Made by a program: the position numbers and the translations under genes
Part shown: positions 9,021 through 17,661 of the stretch, piece after piece
Numbering within the stretch: the stretch's first letter is position 1
Layout: every line of letters begins with the position of its first letter
The notes under the pieces: generated by a model
Told to the model about the DNA's origin: nothing
Databases searched by the model: none
What the model saw: only the letters and a program-made list of their open reading frames with translations
From: Prevotellaceae bacterium
Lineage (GTDB): Bacteria > Bacteroidota > Bacteroidia > Bacteroidales > Bacteroidaceae
Assembly (NCBI GenBank): GCA_003150315.1
Contig: QAML01000072.1
Span: 1 to 39,164, forward strand
Reading direction: 5' to 3'
Length of the DNA: 39,164 bases

Positions 9021-9052
9021 CAAAGGTTGAAATGCTCTGCACATTGTGCAAA
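9021..9052 (-). promoter_or_regulatory. Late-type promoter P1 with palindrome (tail tip gene)
   Basis: On the minus strand: -33 TTTG, a 20-base spacer starting CACAATGTGCA, and -7 box AACCTTTG (Bacteroidetes consensus TAnnTTTG). The palindrome TGCACATTGTGCA (9038-9050) overlaps the -33 box. The same arrangement with identical spacing recurs at 20906, 24365 and 30414. It lies 31 bases upstream of the tail-tip start. Confidence 0.7.
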
Positions 9053-9169
9053 TGGCTTTGTAAGTTGTTGATTTGTATGTTTTTAATTAGATAATAAAAA
9101 GAGGGTAGATAAATTAATTTTGAAAGATAGCGGGGGAAACAGTTTGGGATATGACGAATGTTCACTTTT

Positions 9170-9202
9170 TTTGTGAATTATATTAGAAAAGCATTATATT
9201 TG
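9170..9202 (+). promoter_or_regulatory. Promoter of the higBA pair
   Basis: TTTG at 9170-9173, 21 bases, then TATATTTG at 9195-9202. An inverted repeat TTCAC/GTGAA (9161-9177) overlaps the -33 box and is a candidate autoregulatory operator for HigA. The toxin ATG follows 22 bases after the -7 box. Confidence 0.6.
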
Positions 9203-9224
9203 CATAGTAAACAATAAGGCAACG

Positions 9225-9543
9225 ATGTTTATAGAATTCGACAAGGAGTATTTACGGGAAGTTGTTCGAACTGGGGCGAACAAGCGATAAAAAGCACCGA
9301 TTTCAGCCGGAAGTAGTGAGAGCATACAAACGTTGTGTAGATAAACTTGTGGCGGCTTCGAGTATTGAATCATTGTACCAACATCATTCTTTGAACTATG
9401 AAGTATTAGTGGGTGACAAGGCTGGTATTTCATCGGTTAGGATTAATTCTAAATACAGGCTTGAATTTCGAGTGCGCCATGTTGCCGAACAAGAGATAAT
9501 AACAGTTTGTTTGATATTGGATATTAGTAATCATTATAAATAA
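9225..9543 (+). pseudogene. higB: HigB-type toxin, frameshifted
   Basis: RelE/HigB family mRNA-cleaving toxin, first gene of a toxin-antitoxin pair. The ATG at 9225 encodes MFIEFDKEYLRE and then hits a stop at 9288. The rest of the toxin (FELGRTSDKKHRFQPEVVRA, LNYEVLVGDKAGISSVRINS, YRLEFRVRH...LDISNHYK) is intact in the +1 frame from about 9262. In the family the two parts join directly as ...YLREL(F/Y)E.G(K/R)TSDKKHRFQP, so one extra G near 9261 explains the break. The frame is otherwise clean to the end, so this is a recent lesion, a sequencing error or, less likely, a shifting site. A start at TTG 9262 would lack the first beta-strand. Confidence 0.8.
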
Positions 9544-9551
9544 GATTGGCT

Positions 9552-9890
9552 ATGGCAACGGTTAATAAGAGGGTATATGGTATGAATGATTTGATTCCAT
9601 ATTTACCCACTCATCCGGGCGAAGCGCTGAAAGAGGAACTGGAAGCTCGCAATATTTCGCAACGTAAATTTGCGGAAATGATCGGTATGCCTTATACTGC
9701 GTTGAATGAGATTGCAAACGGGAAGCGTTCCGTAACGACAGAAACAGCCTTAAAGATTGAAGCTGCGCTCGATATTGAGGCTATCTTTTGGTTAAACATG
9801 CAAACTCGTTACAACATGCAGACCGCCCGCCGTGATTCCGGCCTTTCGGCAGTGCTACAACAGATACGAAAAACAGCCGCGATGCTGTGA
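9552..9890 (+). CDS. higA: HigA-type antitoxin, XRE family
   Basis: 112 residues from ATG 9552 (MATVNKRVYGMNDLIPYLPT). It is the antitoxin and probable autorepressor paired with HigB just upstream (8 bases). The sequence HPGEALKEELEARNISQRKF...GMPYTALNEIANGKRSVTTE is the typical HTH of HigA antitoxins, with the hallmark HPGE(A/V)L at its start. It is followed by ALDIEAIFWLNMQTRYNMQT. It is intact even though the toxin frame is broken. Antitoxins without a working toxin can persist as protection against related toxins. A strong terminator follows at 9901. Confidence 0.9.
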   Translation: MATVNKRVYGMNDLIPYLPTHPGEALKEELEARNISQRKFAEMIGMPYTALNEIANGKRSVTTETALKIEAALDIEAIFWLNMQTRYNMQTARRDSGLSAVLQQIRKTAAML

Positions 9891-9900
9891 TTGCTAATAC

Positions 9901-9930
9901 CATAAAGGCCCGCTGATGCGGGCCTTTATG
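9901..9930 (+). terminator. Bidirectional terminator after higBA
   Basis: A perfect 13-bp stem (CATAAAGGCCCGC / GCGGGCCTTTATG) with loop TGAT. A/T-rich flanks within the stem make it usable in both directions. It separates higBA from the convergent membrane-protein gene that ends at 9957. Confidence 0.8.
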
Positions 9931-9956
9931 GGTAATTTCCTATCGTTTATCGAGTG

Positions 9957-10304
9957 CTAAGCCTTTGTAGCTGCCTCTTTCTGCCTCTTATTTATTTCAT
10001 CAAGAATGTATTGTCGTCTTTCGACGGTATTATCTAATCGTTGCTTTATCAGATTTCTCGTTATATAAAGCACGTAGGGGTTGGCTAAGGCTCCTTGATA
10101 TTCAATTTTAACCGTCTCGAGGTCGTTTTCCACTTCCGACAACAGATTCTTCAGCTCGTCATCCGATAATTCCCGAATAGGTTTATAGGTAGGCGAGGTA
10201 TCTATTGTATTATTATCCTCGTTCATATTTGATATGACTTTTGCGACGATGCAGATAATGAATACAACAAGAACCAATATAGCTATAATTCCTTCGTTCG
10301 ACAT
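9957..10304 (-). CDS. Single-TM cargo protein, unknown function
   Basis: 115 residues. N-terminal TM (about 5-24, GIIAILVLVVFIICIVAKVI), then a polar linker rich in N/D/T and a helical C-terminal part (RELSDDELKNLLSEVENDLE, later QRLDNTVERRQYILDEINKR). It starts 3 bases after the lipoprotein stop, so the two are co-transcribed. No family is recognised. Its place between HigBA and the lipoprotein, apart from the morphogenesis genes, marks it as cargo expressed in the lysogen. Confidence 0.65.
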   Translation of the reverse strand: MSNEGIIAILVLVVFIICIVAKVISNMNEDNNTIDTSPTYKPIRELSDDELKNLLSEVENDLETVKIEYQGALANPYVLYITRNLIKQRLDNTVERRQYILDEINKRQKEAATKA

Positions 10305-10307
10305 AAT

Positions 10308-10901
10308 TCAATTTTTTGAGATATTTGCTTGAAATAGTTTAATTATCTCAGAGCAGTCTCCGCCTTCTGCATTCATAAGGCTCTTGGACGCTTGAATAAG
10401 GAAAGTATTATTAGCTGTACTATTGCGAGGTGAATACATGATTAGTAAATATTGAGTAGATGGAATCCCTACCGTCACAAGCATGGTATTTTCTTTATTA
10501 CGAAAAACAAACAACCTGTCTTCTCCTGAGACGATATCATTTACATAAATGTATTTTTTGTTTATAAAATCTGCTAATTCTTCATTATATGCCGTACTAA
10601 TAAAAGCACCTGACACATCTAATTTCCCGTTTTCAAACGAATACGTATACATTGAAACCTTGTTTTTCCCTGCATAAGAGAGGGTCGTTTCATCTTCGTT
10701 TAAAAGGGTGTAAGTGACACGAGATTTGAGTTCTTGTTTGGAAATCCCCCAATCAACAATTGGCTCCTCGTACCCTTCCAGTTCTATTTCTCCTGCAGGT
10801 TCTCCGCCTCCATTTCCTCCGTTGTTGCCATTATCATCTTTAGAGCATCCGGTGAACACCATCGCAGCCAAAACCGCGAACATCAGTAAAATTTTTCTCA
10901 T
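10308..10901 (-). CDS. Lipoprotein, probable lysogenic-conversion cargo
   Basis: 197 residues. A signal peptide MRKILLMFAVLAAMVFTGCS carries a lipobox (FTGC), so Cys19 would be lipidated. The following SKDDNGNNGG is an acidic, Gly/Asn-rich linker of the sort that exports Bacteroidetes lipoproteins to the cell surface. The mature domain (about 40-195) has alternating strands (RVTYTLLNEDETTLSYAGKN, VSMYTYSFENGKLDVSGAF) and no motif I recognise. It sits between the tail tip and distal tail genes, a common spot for morons. Surface exclusion or a host-surface role is possible but not shown. Confidence 0.75.
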   Translation of the reverse strand: MRKILLMFAVLAAMVFTGCSKDDNGNNGGNGGGEPAGEIELEGYEEPIVDWGISKQELKSRVTYTLLNEDETTLSYAGKNKVSMYTYSFENGKLDVSGAFISTAYNEELADFINKKYIYVNDIVSGEDRLFVFRNKENTMLVTVGIPSTQYLLIMYSPRNSTANNTFLIQASKSLMNAEGGDCSEIIKLFQANISKN

Positions 10902-11004
10902 AATTTTTAAAATTGCAGTTTGTTATTGCACAATATACGAAAAATATTTACCCTTTCTATATGATAAATAATTATCATGTTACTGCATTTTGTATTGTTG
11001 TTAA

Positions 11005-11436
11005 CTATAATAAGTCGTCGGAATCAGCCTCTCCTCTATTATTCGGATTCGGCTCGTTAAATTTCACCGATACAGAGCAGGAAGTACGAGCTATATTTTG
11101 CGCATACGATTGGGAACGGAGATAGGTAAGCCGATAGGTTTTCCCAGTAACCGGCAGATGAATCTCTACTTTTCCTGAGTACAATATTTGCTCGAATGTC
11201 GCCTTGTTAGCGGTAAATTCTTCCTCAGTATCGCCGTGAATGTTGAACGTGAGGGTAACGTCCCGCTCGTCGATCTTGGGTGAGTTGTACAGTACCCTTT
11301 TCCCGTCCTCAAGGCGGCTGGAATTTTCAACGAATTCTTTTAAAGGGAGGGGGGAACATATAGCATCTAAGAAACCATCCCCCATACGGACGCCGAAAGT
11401 CGAAGCGTCCTGCTTGTTGATGAGCATTTCAGTCAT
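11005..11436 (-). CDS. Distal tail (Dit-like) protein
   Basis: 143 residues from ATG 11436, with AGGA upstream and overlapping the tape-measure stop. The sequence begins MTEMLINKQDASTFGVRMGD and contains DVTLTFNIHGDTEEEFTANK...KVEIHLPVTGKTYRLTYLRS, the beta-rich layout of small distal tail proteins that join tube and tip. The gene order tape measure, this gene, then (after the cargo island) the tail tip gene supports the call. The C-terminal NPNNRGEADSDDLL is probably disordered. Confidence 0.65.
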   Translation of the reverse strand: MTEMLINKQDASTFGVRMGDGFLDAICSPLPLKEFVENSSRLEDGKRVLYNSPKIDERDVTLTFNIHGDTEEEFTANKATFEQILYSGKVEIHLPVTGKTYRLTYLRSQSYAQNIARTSCSVSVKFNEPNPNNRGEADSDDLL

Positions 11437-11438
11437 AA

Positions 11439-14400
11439 TCAAATCCTACTTGTGTTGTCACTAATTCTTGAGAGCATGGAAGTATGCATTTTCAGTATTT
11501 TTACCGTATTTCCGGTATTTTCATTTATTCCTCGGAGTTCTAAGAGGGATTCTACCTGAAGTTGCCGTATTTCGGATGCGATGTCGCGGATACCTGTATT
11601 GATATCAATAATCTGCTGTCCTTTCATCTGTAAGTCCGAAAATCGACCGTTAAGCTCATTCCCATCATCTTGAGACATCGTTTGATACCCCCGGGAAGTA
11701 GCGGATTGACTGTCGGCTTGCTGCCCGCTGGTATGGCCCGTAATTGCAGCCAGCTCATCTCGTATTTTTATGCCTTTTTCTGTAATTCCGTCCCATATCC
11801 CCTTTAATTCGTCTATTTCGCCTTTATCTAACCCTCCTCCGCTTTTTGTATATTCTACCCATTTTTCGTAAAAGTTGTTTAGCTCATCATCAAGAAGCTC
11901 GGAAATCTTGCTATTTAAAACAGCACGCATAAGATAGCTACGGAAGTCATCCGCAAAGTCTTCCGCACTTTTATCCATATCCATGAGATTATCGACAAAA
12001 CTATCGCGCAGGCTGTCGAATGATATTTGCGTCAAGCTTTCATTCAATTTATCAGTAAGCTCTTCTAATTTTCCCGCTTGACCAGCGTAATCTACCAAAG
12101 TATTATATACATCCCGGCCATAGCTTCCCGCCGTGTTGTATATTCGGTCAGCTATTCCGGTATTTTCGAGCAGAGTAGCCATTTCCTCCGGTGTCAAGCT
12201 GAAAATACTATCCTTATTGGTGAATTCTTTGCGCACATTCTTTTGAATCCATGCCAATTCTTCGTCCGTGAATCCTCCCCAATTATAATTCCAGCTATGA
12301 TGAGAGCTCCAGTAACTGCCTTTTGCCTCCGCTATTTTTCTGTAATTCTCGTTTTGCTCTTTCTGTTTCTCTACAGCCTTCTCGTATGCCTGAACCGAAT
12401 CCATTACACTCCCGGATCCGATCTTATCTGTTAAACGTTCTATTGCTTCCTGTAATAACTCGTTGCGAACAGTAAGCCTTTCGATAGTCGCTTCTACTTC
12501 TTGTGAGTTTCCCTTTGAACTGAACAATGAGCCAAAAATGCTCGTCACACCGCTAACGATTGACCCGATTGCTCCCGCATATGATCCTACGGTTCCGAGT
12601 ATATCGCCGAACCCTAAAGACTTTCCTTGATCCTTGGCATCTTGTTTCATCTGCTTGAAATTCGCGGATGCCTCTTTCAAGCCGGAAATACCCGATTCTA
12701 TATCCGAGAAGCCCTGAATCATGTTGCTCACGGTATCGAGTACGTTTCCGAGCGATTCGTCGAGTTCCTTAGCCGAGTCGACCACTTTCTTCATTCCGCT
12801 TGCAGCCTTAGCCAATCCCTCCGGCAAACGATAATGAACTACTTTGGTCGCCTTATCTAAGTCTTGCCGCATTTGTGTGACAAACTGAAGCTGTTCGTTC
12901 GTCAGTTTTCCTCCGTTCTTGCTTTTCGCATCGGCTATGAAATTGTCGAGATATTCCTTCGCTTGGGCAATGGCATCGCGGATTGTGGCCAGCCCGTACT
13001 CTTCCAGATTGCCGGAGATCACCTGAAAGAAATCGGACTCGGAAATCTGAAGCTGCGCGATCTCCAAATCCCTTTGTCTTTTGATCTCTTCGATATTCTC
13101 GTTGTACTGGCCGTTTGCATTCTGTTCTTCCAGTTGGGCGATCTTATCGTTGTATTCTTCGGCAATGCGGGCTTTTTGCTGTTCGAAAGTCTCATACTCT
13201 CGCAATACATCCTGAAGCATGGATTTGGTCTCGGCCCTTCCTATTTCGCCCACGAGGGCATTATAGTCGCTTTCTCCAATAGAGCCACCCTTAAGCAGCG
13301 ATTCCGCCTGCCTGCGGTATTCGTCGAACGTCTTTTGAATACCTTGCCGCTTGCGTTCTTCGTCTGTCAAAAAAACATCGGTCACGTTTCGCCAAAGCTC
13401 TTCTTCCTGCCGGGCATATTTTGCGACGATGGCGGCCCTTGCTAATTCCGCAGCTTTTTCCTCGTTCGCTTTCGTCTCATCCAGCTTGGCCAATTCGTCG
13501 GGATTAGGCTCTTGTCCTTTGGTGGCATAAGCGGCGATGGTCTTTTGGCGAGCCTCTTCGATCTTGTGGAGTTTTTCCCGGGTCGCGTTATCCAGTTGTG
13601 CGAGCTCCTTTTCCTGCCCTTCGGCCATAATCCCAAGAAGCGATTTCTGAAGTTCTGACTCATTCGCCCGTAAGGCTTCTGCAAGGGCTTCCCGAGCGGA
13701 AAGGATTTTGTCTTGAGTAATTTGGCCCGTTGTATTGTCGTCGGATGGTGTAAGACCGGCTTCAATTAACGCTTGAGCCGATTGATTTAAGGATTTGGTC
13801 AGGCGCTTATCTACCTCTTGGATTTGCTTGGCATAACCTTCTTTGATTAATCGCTCCTTTTCGGCTGCACGTTCGTATTTTTGGGTCTCCTCATTTAAGA
13901 ATCCCTCTGTCAGACGTTCTACACTATATTCTTCCTTTGCCGACATGTAGCCGGGCAGACTGGCCGCTGTCCAGATAGCTCGTTTCCTCGCGTCTTCTTG
14001 TACCCCGGGCACATACCTGCGTCCTTTTGCTTGAGCTTCGTATGCCTCTTGTCTTTGCTCGGCCTCCAGTTGTTTGGCGTAGAGCTCGGTTAATGTGTTT
14101 TGATAGGCTGTCGCTTGAGCTCGGGCCTTTAATGAGGCAACGACCGCATCCGTATTCCCGATCAATACTTTTTCAGCATCTGCAACGCTATTGACCGACA
14201 CTCCCAGTTGAGAGAATCCGGATTTATTGTCATTCACGAATTTTAGCTTGGCATTCATATCATTGCCAAGTTTGGACCATTCGGATCGCAAACGGGATAT
14301 GTTCCCCATTTGGGACCCGAACTCCCTATTGGCACTGTCAAGTGCGTTTCTATTGGCTTCGATTCGAGTGTTGAGCACTTCGATGGAAGCTGCATTCGCA

Positions 14401-15566
14401 TCGATGGCATCCTTACCCTTGAATAATCCGGCCACCCAGTCGGCGATTTCATTCCCGTAAAGGGTGAGCAGGGTGATGCCGCCTACCAATGCCGTTTGCC
14501 ATGAGAAGATGGATTTCACGATCTGTTTCCATACAGGGGTAGCCTCTTTCCCTTCAGCAACAGCAGCTTTATATTTCGCTATCGCCCGCCGGATGTCGTC
14601 AGCCAAAATAGGCAGGTTATTGGATATGGCTCCGAAAAAAACATTCAGGCCATAAGAAATAGAGGGAAGCTCCCGTGCTACTTGTTGGATTGAAAACCCG
14701 AGGCTGTCCCAGTGCGAGGCATAATTGCCTACATTGCGCTGATGATTGCCGATCGATGCGTCCAGCTCTTTTATTTTCGTATCGACCAGTTGGATGCGTT
14801 TCAAAATCTCTTGGCCGAATTGAGTATTGCGCTCTTCCTCGTTCAGGGTCCTGTAAAACATGCGCATTGTTCCCAAAGACTGCGACATCTCATTCATCGA
14901 GCCACGAACGGCCTGCTCGGATTTTATTTCGTTCGCGAGTATTTGCTTGAGCTGTGAAACCGATTGCTTGTGTTCTTCGAGAGAGCTTGTCAGTTGGATT
15001 CTCCGCTGTCTTTGGGCTTCCGTAAGATTTATGCCGTCGGATTCGAGCTTTTGCAAGCCTTTTAGCTCTTTCTTAATCAAACGAATCGCATTCTCTTCTC
15101 TGAGCATTGAGGCAATGGTTTCCTCCCGGCTGCCCAATAGGGTTCTTATTTTACTGAGAAGCTCATCGTAAGCCTGCGTTTCCTCTTTGATCGACGGGGC
15201 ATTATTCGCTCCGGAACTTGGCGAGGTGCTTTTATTCGCGGTATCGGCTACCTTTTGACGTAATTCTTCATAGGCCCGCAGCAGCGAGGCGATGAATTCT
15301 TTCTCCCGAGTCGCAGCCTGTTCCTGCTCGTGTTGTCTGTCCAACTGAGCCTGCTTGATCCGATTGATTTCCGCTACCAGGTTGTTTATTTCCTCTTTAG
15401 ATGCCTTCAGGTCTTTGAGCAAGGGGTCTATTTTAGGGTCTGCGGCATTGATCGAGCGCATCTCTTTTTTGAGCGAGGCGATATGCTGTTCCAACTCCTT
15501 GATACGAGTAAGAAGGTCGTCGATAGGCTTTAAATTAGCCGTCGTTTCAAATTTAAGTTTAGCCAT
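11439..15566 (-). CDS. Tail tape measure protein
   Basis: 1375 residues, the expected size class for a long-tailed siphophage. The N-terminal ~270 residues are coiled coil (LTRIKELEQHIASLKKEMRS). A hydrophobic stretch lies around residues 350-385 (SWQTALVGGITLLTLYGNEI) and a second, Gly-rich one around 980-1010 (GTVGSYAGAIGSIVSGVTSI). Between them are long Ala/Glu/Lys helices. The protein sets tail length and is ejected with the DNA. It follows two small chaperone-like ORFs and precedes the distal tail gene. Many plus-strand ORFs inside it are shadows. Confidence 0.9.
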   Translation of the reverse strand: MAKLKFETTANLKPIDDLLTRIKELEQHIASLKKEMRSINAADPKIDPLLKDLKASKEEINNLVAEINRIKQAQLDRQHEQEQAATREKEFIASLLRAYEELRQKVADTANKSTSPSSGANNAPSIKEETQAYDELLSKIRTLLGSREETIASMLREENAIRLIKKELKGLQKLESDGINLTEAQRQRRIQLTSSLEEHKQSVSQLKQILANEIKSEQAVRGSMNEMSQSLGTMRMFYRTLNEEERNTQFGQEILKRIQLVDTKIKELDASIGNHQRNVGNYASHWDSLGFSIQQVARELPSISYGLNVFFGAISNNLPILADDIRRAIAKYKAAVAEGKEATPVWKQIVKSIFSWQTALVGGITLLTLYGNEIADWVAGLFKGKDAIDANAASIEVLNTRIEANRNALDSANREFGSQMGNISRLRSEWSKLGNDMNAKLKFVNDNKSGFSQLGVSVNSVADAEKVLIGNTDAVVASLKARAQATAYQNTLTELYAKQLEAEQRQEAYEAQAKGRRYVPGVQEDARKRAIWTAASLPGYMSAKEEYSVERLTEGFLNEETQKYERAAEKERLIKEGYAKQIQEVDKRLTKSLNQSAQALIEAGLTPSDDNTTGQITQDKILSAREALAEALRANESELQKSLLGIMAEGQEKELAQLDNATREKLHKIEEARQKTIAAYATKGQEPNPDELAKLDETKANEEKAAELARAAIVAKYARQEEELWRNVTDVFLTDEERKRQGIQKTFDEYRRQAESLLKGGSIGESDYNALVGEIGRAETKSMLQDVLREYETFEQQKARIAEEYNDKIAQLEEQNANGQYNENIEEIKRQRDLEIAQLQISESDFFQVISGNLEEYGLATIRDAIAQAKEYLDNFIADAKSKNGGKLTNEQLQFVTQMRQDLDKATKVVHYRLPEGLAKAASGMKKVVDSAKELDESLGNVLDTVSNMIQGFSDIESGISGLKEASANFKQMKQDAKDQGKSLGFGDILGTVGSYAGAIGSIVSGVTSIFGSLFSSKGNSQEVEATIERLTVRNELLQEAIERLTDKIGSGSVMDSVQAYEKAVEKQKEQNENYRKIAEAKGSYWSSHHSWNYNWGGFTDEELAWIQKNVRKEFTNKDSIFSLTPEEMATLLENTGIADRIYNTAGSYGRDVYNTLVDYAGQAGKLEELTDKLNESLTQISFDSLRDSFVDNLMDMDKSAEDFADDFRSYLMRAVLNSKISELLDDELNNFYEKWVEYTKSGGGLDKGEIDELKGIWDGITEKGIKIRDELAAITGHTSGQQADSQSATSRGYQTMSQDDGNELNGRFSDLQMKGQQIIDINTGIRDIASEIRQLQVESLLELRGINENTGNTVKILKMHTSMLSRISDNTSRI

Positions 15567-15567
15567 C

Positions 15568-15756
15568 TTAATTAGAGTTTTTCTTGCTTCGGCGAGCGGC
15601 CATTTCCTTCCCGCTTATTTTTTTTACTTTGTCGCCGTATACTATATGGAGCTTATCTTTCTGCATGATTAGAAGGTTTCGGTAGGGGATAATCTCGAAT
15701 ACTTCCGTATAGGACAAGCGAAGGTTTTCCATAAACGAAGCGATCTGTCCCATCAT
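15568..15756 (-). CDS. Second tail assembly chaperone ORF (gpT-like)
   Basis: 62 residues from ATG 15756 (or ATG 15753): MMGQIASFMENLRLSYTEVF, ending MAARRSKKNSN. It lies between the larger chaperone-like ORF and the tape measure, the position of the downstream part of a frameshifted tail-chaperone pair. Its frame stays open far into the upstream gene, so it could also be reached by a -1 shift near the end of that gene. It also has its own ATG with GGAAACG upstream, so independent translation is possible. The basic C-terminus may bind nucleic acid or tape-measure helices. Confidence 0.65.
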   Translation of the reverse strand: MMGQIASFMENLRLSYTEVFEIIPYRNLLIMQKDKLHIVYGDKVKKISGKEMAARRSKKNSN

Positions 15757-15770
15757 CGTTTCGTTTCCGA

Positions 15771-16157
15771 TTACCTCATCTTTGCTGCCACTTCGGCGAC
15801 GCTCCTCGCCAAAGCGGCACACTCGAAAGGGTCGGTTCCGACCAGACAGATCGCCTCCTTTAAAGCTATTTTCATCTCGACGAAAGAACCTTCCGATAAT
15901 TCCTCTGCCAGACTCTCCTTCCCGCACAAAAGACAGGAAAGACCTTTTAGTATGTGTTCTGTTGCGTCCGGCATTTCCCCGAGAGCGTCCAATATGCTTT
16001 CTCCCTGAATGTCTATTGCCGCGAAGTGCCGAATCGCTTGGCACAATCTTTTGATAGTCGGCGGATAAAGGGTGTACGCTTTCGAGCCCATTGTGATGGT
16101 CACATAACTTGCTCCGATAAGAGATTCGGAAACTATTTTTGCTGCTTCGTTTTTCAT
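15771..16157 (-). CDS. Tail assembly chaperone (gpG-like)
   Basis: 128 residues, starting MKNEAAKIVSESLIGASYVT and mostly helical after residue 30 (IKRLCQAIRHFAAIDIQGES, FVEMKIALKEAICLVGTDPF). Position between tail tube and tape measure, size and helical content fit the first tail assembly chaperone, which coats the tape measure before tube polymerisation. Sequence identity to a known family is not visible to me, so the assignment rests on synteny. It is downstream of a hairpin terminator at 16173. Confidence 0.6.
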   Translation of the reverse strand: MKNEAAKIVSESLIGASYVTITMGSKAYTLYPPTIKRLCQAIRHFAAIDIQGESILDALGEMPDATEHILKGLSCLLCGKESLAEELSEGSFVEMKIALKEAICLVGTDPFECAALARSVAEVAAKMR

Positions 16158-16172
16158 GGTCGTTAATGAAAT

Positions 16173-16209
16173 AAAAGGGTAAGGGAATCCCTGACTCCTT
16201 TACCCTTTT
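16173..16209 (-). terminator. Terminator after the tail tube gene
   Basis: Stem AAAAGGGTAA / TTACCCTTTT with extra inner pairs (GGA/TCC) and an A/T-rich flank on both sides. A partial terminator here would leave tail tube mRNA more abundant than chaperone and tape-measure mRNA, as their copy numbers require. Confidence 0.6.
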
Positions 16210-16239
16210 TCTGGTTCATAATGAATGATTACTTGCTGC

Positions 16240-16791
16240 TCAGTTGCTGAGTGACGCCGCTTCGACGACCTCATCGGCCCTTAGCCATGTTTCAGGACTT
16301 ACGTCGGCATTGTCCGGTTCCAGCGCTGTTGCCGATACCGCCAGACCGATTGCGCCGTCTGTGTTGGCTTCACGGGCAACAATTGCTCCTTTGGGGAACA
16401 CGAGGTATTGATCGTCTTCGGTTAGGGCAATCATACATTTGTAGATGTTTACGACGCCTCTGGCTCTATGCCATCCTTTGTCCGTGTCGATGAGTTCACC
16501 GCCCATCAGGTCTTTTTTCGTAGCATAGTCGTACTGCCCGATTGTGAATGACATGACTACGTCGCCTTTTTCTTCCGATTGACGGTAGTTAGTGCCTGAA
16601 AGCTGATTTTTGTATCGGGTCAGTGAGGGTTCTGCTTCCTCGATTGACCATGTGTCCTGATGGACGTTCGTGATCTCCTTTGCCGTTTTAAGGATAGTCG
16701 CAAGAATGGGACCGGTCAGTTTGGCGGTTACCGCCGTCGTCTCGGCATACCACAGCTTCTTGATGCCGGTTGCAATAATTGTAGTAGACAT
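16240..16791 (-). CDS. Major tail tube protein
   Basis: 183 residues. It starts MSTTIIATGIKKLWYAETTA and has a beta-rich pattern (SFTIGQYDYATKKDLMGGEL, VNIYKCMIALTEDDQYLVFP) typical of siphophage tail tube subunits. It lies between the tail completion gene and the chaperones, as expected. The segment KGAIVAREANTDGAIGLAVS near the C-terminus keeps the 'fortification of a single beta-sandwich' look without an added Ig domain. The hairpin at 16173 follows it. Confidence 0.75.
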   Translation of the reverse strand: MSTTIIATGIKKLWYAETTAVTAKLTGPILATILKTAKEITNVHQDTWSIEEAEPSLTRYKNQLSGTNYRQSEEKGDVVMSFTIGQYDYATKKDLMGGELIDTDKGWHRARGVVNIYKCMIALTEDDQYLVFPKGAIVAREANTDGAIGLAVSATALEPDNADVSPETWLRADEVVEAASLSN

Positions 16792-16795
16792 AGTT

Positions 16796-17182
16796 CTAAT
16801 AATTTACGTTTAACACTTCAAATAATAATCTTACGTTTACAAAGTGACACTTAAGGGCTTCATCCTTTTCTTGGCTCGTCCCGTCCTCCATGTATCGGCA
16901 GACAGAACCGTCAAAGCGAAAGGTTTTCTTCATGCGTTTGAACATTCGCTCGATCTCGGTCAAGCGCCTTGTATCGGCCATGCCGTACAGATCGGGCACG
17001 CAGATGTTCAGATGAGCATATGAGCTTTCCCAATAAGTTCCGGACGACAATTCTCCGCAGCGAATAATTATTCTTTCGTCAGTTATCTCGCCGTCGGGGA
17101 ATGTGTCTTGCAGATATGTCTTGAACCCGTATGTCTTCAGGTCTTCTGACAAAATGCTTTTTATGTCTCCCGTCGTTATCAT
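16796..17182 (-). CDS. Tail completion / tail terminator protein
   Basis: 128 residues: MITTGDIKSILSEDLKTYGF, then EITDERIIIRCGELSSGTYW and a strand-rich C-terminus (LKCHFVNVRLLFEVLNVNY). The size and the order HK97-gp10-like, this gene, tail tube match the tail terminator slot, the ring that caps the tail tube at the head side. It overlaps the upstream gene by 4 bases, consistent with one operon. The family assignment is by synteny. Confidence 0.65.
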   Translation of the reverse strand: MITTGDIKSILSEDLKTYGFKTYLQDTFPDGEITDERIIIRCGELSSGTYWESSYAHLNICVPDLYGMADTRRLTEIERMFKRMKKTFRFDGSVCRYMEDGTSQEKDEALKCHFVNVRLLFEVLNVNY

Positions 17183-17661
17183 GCTGCAATCATTTGCCTT
17201 ACCTGTATTTCTGCACTATCCAGCACATCGAATCCTTTTGCGTTGACAAAGCTCGCATAGTCCATTCCTGCAACTACGACCAATGTGATTCCTTCCGGGT
17301 ATTCGGCGGCTATGGCCCGCGCGAAGTCCATTCCCGTCTGGCTACCTTCCGAACCGTCACCTGAGCGGCCCTTTGCCCAGAAAACAACTGACTTTCCTCG
17401 TTTGGTCGTAAAGTCCACCTTCTGCATGTTTTCTCCGCGTCCGGTCACCTGCTTGAATCCGCCTTCACGGACCACCCGACCGTTATAGGAGATTATGTAG
17501 CCGATGGAACTTCTCAGATTACCCGTGATGTTTTGGTATCGGCCTCGACTTACGGCTATCGCCGTAGCTTCTTCTCCGAATTCCACCATCCGAGATATTA
17601 TCTCGTTGATAAATTCATCGATGATACCGTCGATATCCGAAAAGTCATAGGTCACATCCAT
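17179..17661 (-). CDS. HK97 gp10-like head-tail protein
   Basis: 160 residues. I take the ATG at 17661 (MDVTYDFSDIDGIIDEFINE), overlapping the previous stop, rather than an earlier TTG that would lie in the upstream gene. The pattern VSRGRYQNITGNLRSSIGYI...GGFKQV...AAEYPEGITLVVVAGMDYAS is that of HK97 gp10-like neck proteins: 'TGNLRSSI', a charged loop, then a VVAGMDYA strand. These proteins connect the head to the tail tube. The terminal helix (VRQMIAA) is usual. Confidence 0.8.
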   Translation of the reverse strand: MDVTYDFSDIDGIIDEFINEIISRMVEFGEEATAIAVSRGRYQNITGNLRSSIGYIISYNGRVVREGGFKQVTGRGENMQKVDFTTKRGKSVVFWAKGRSGDGSEGSQTGMDFARAIAAEYPEGITLVVVAGMDYASFVNAKGFDVLDSAEIQVRQMIAA

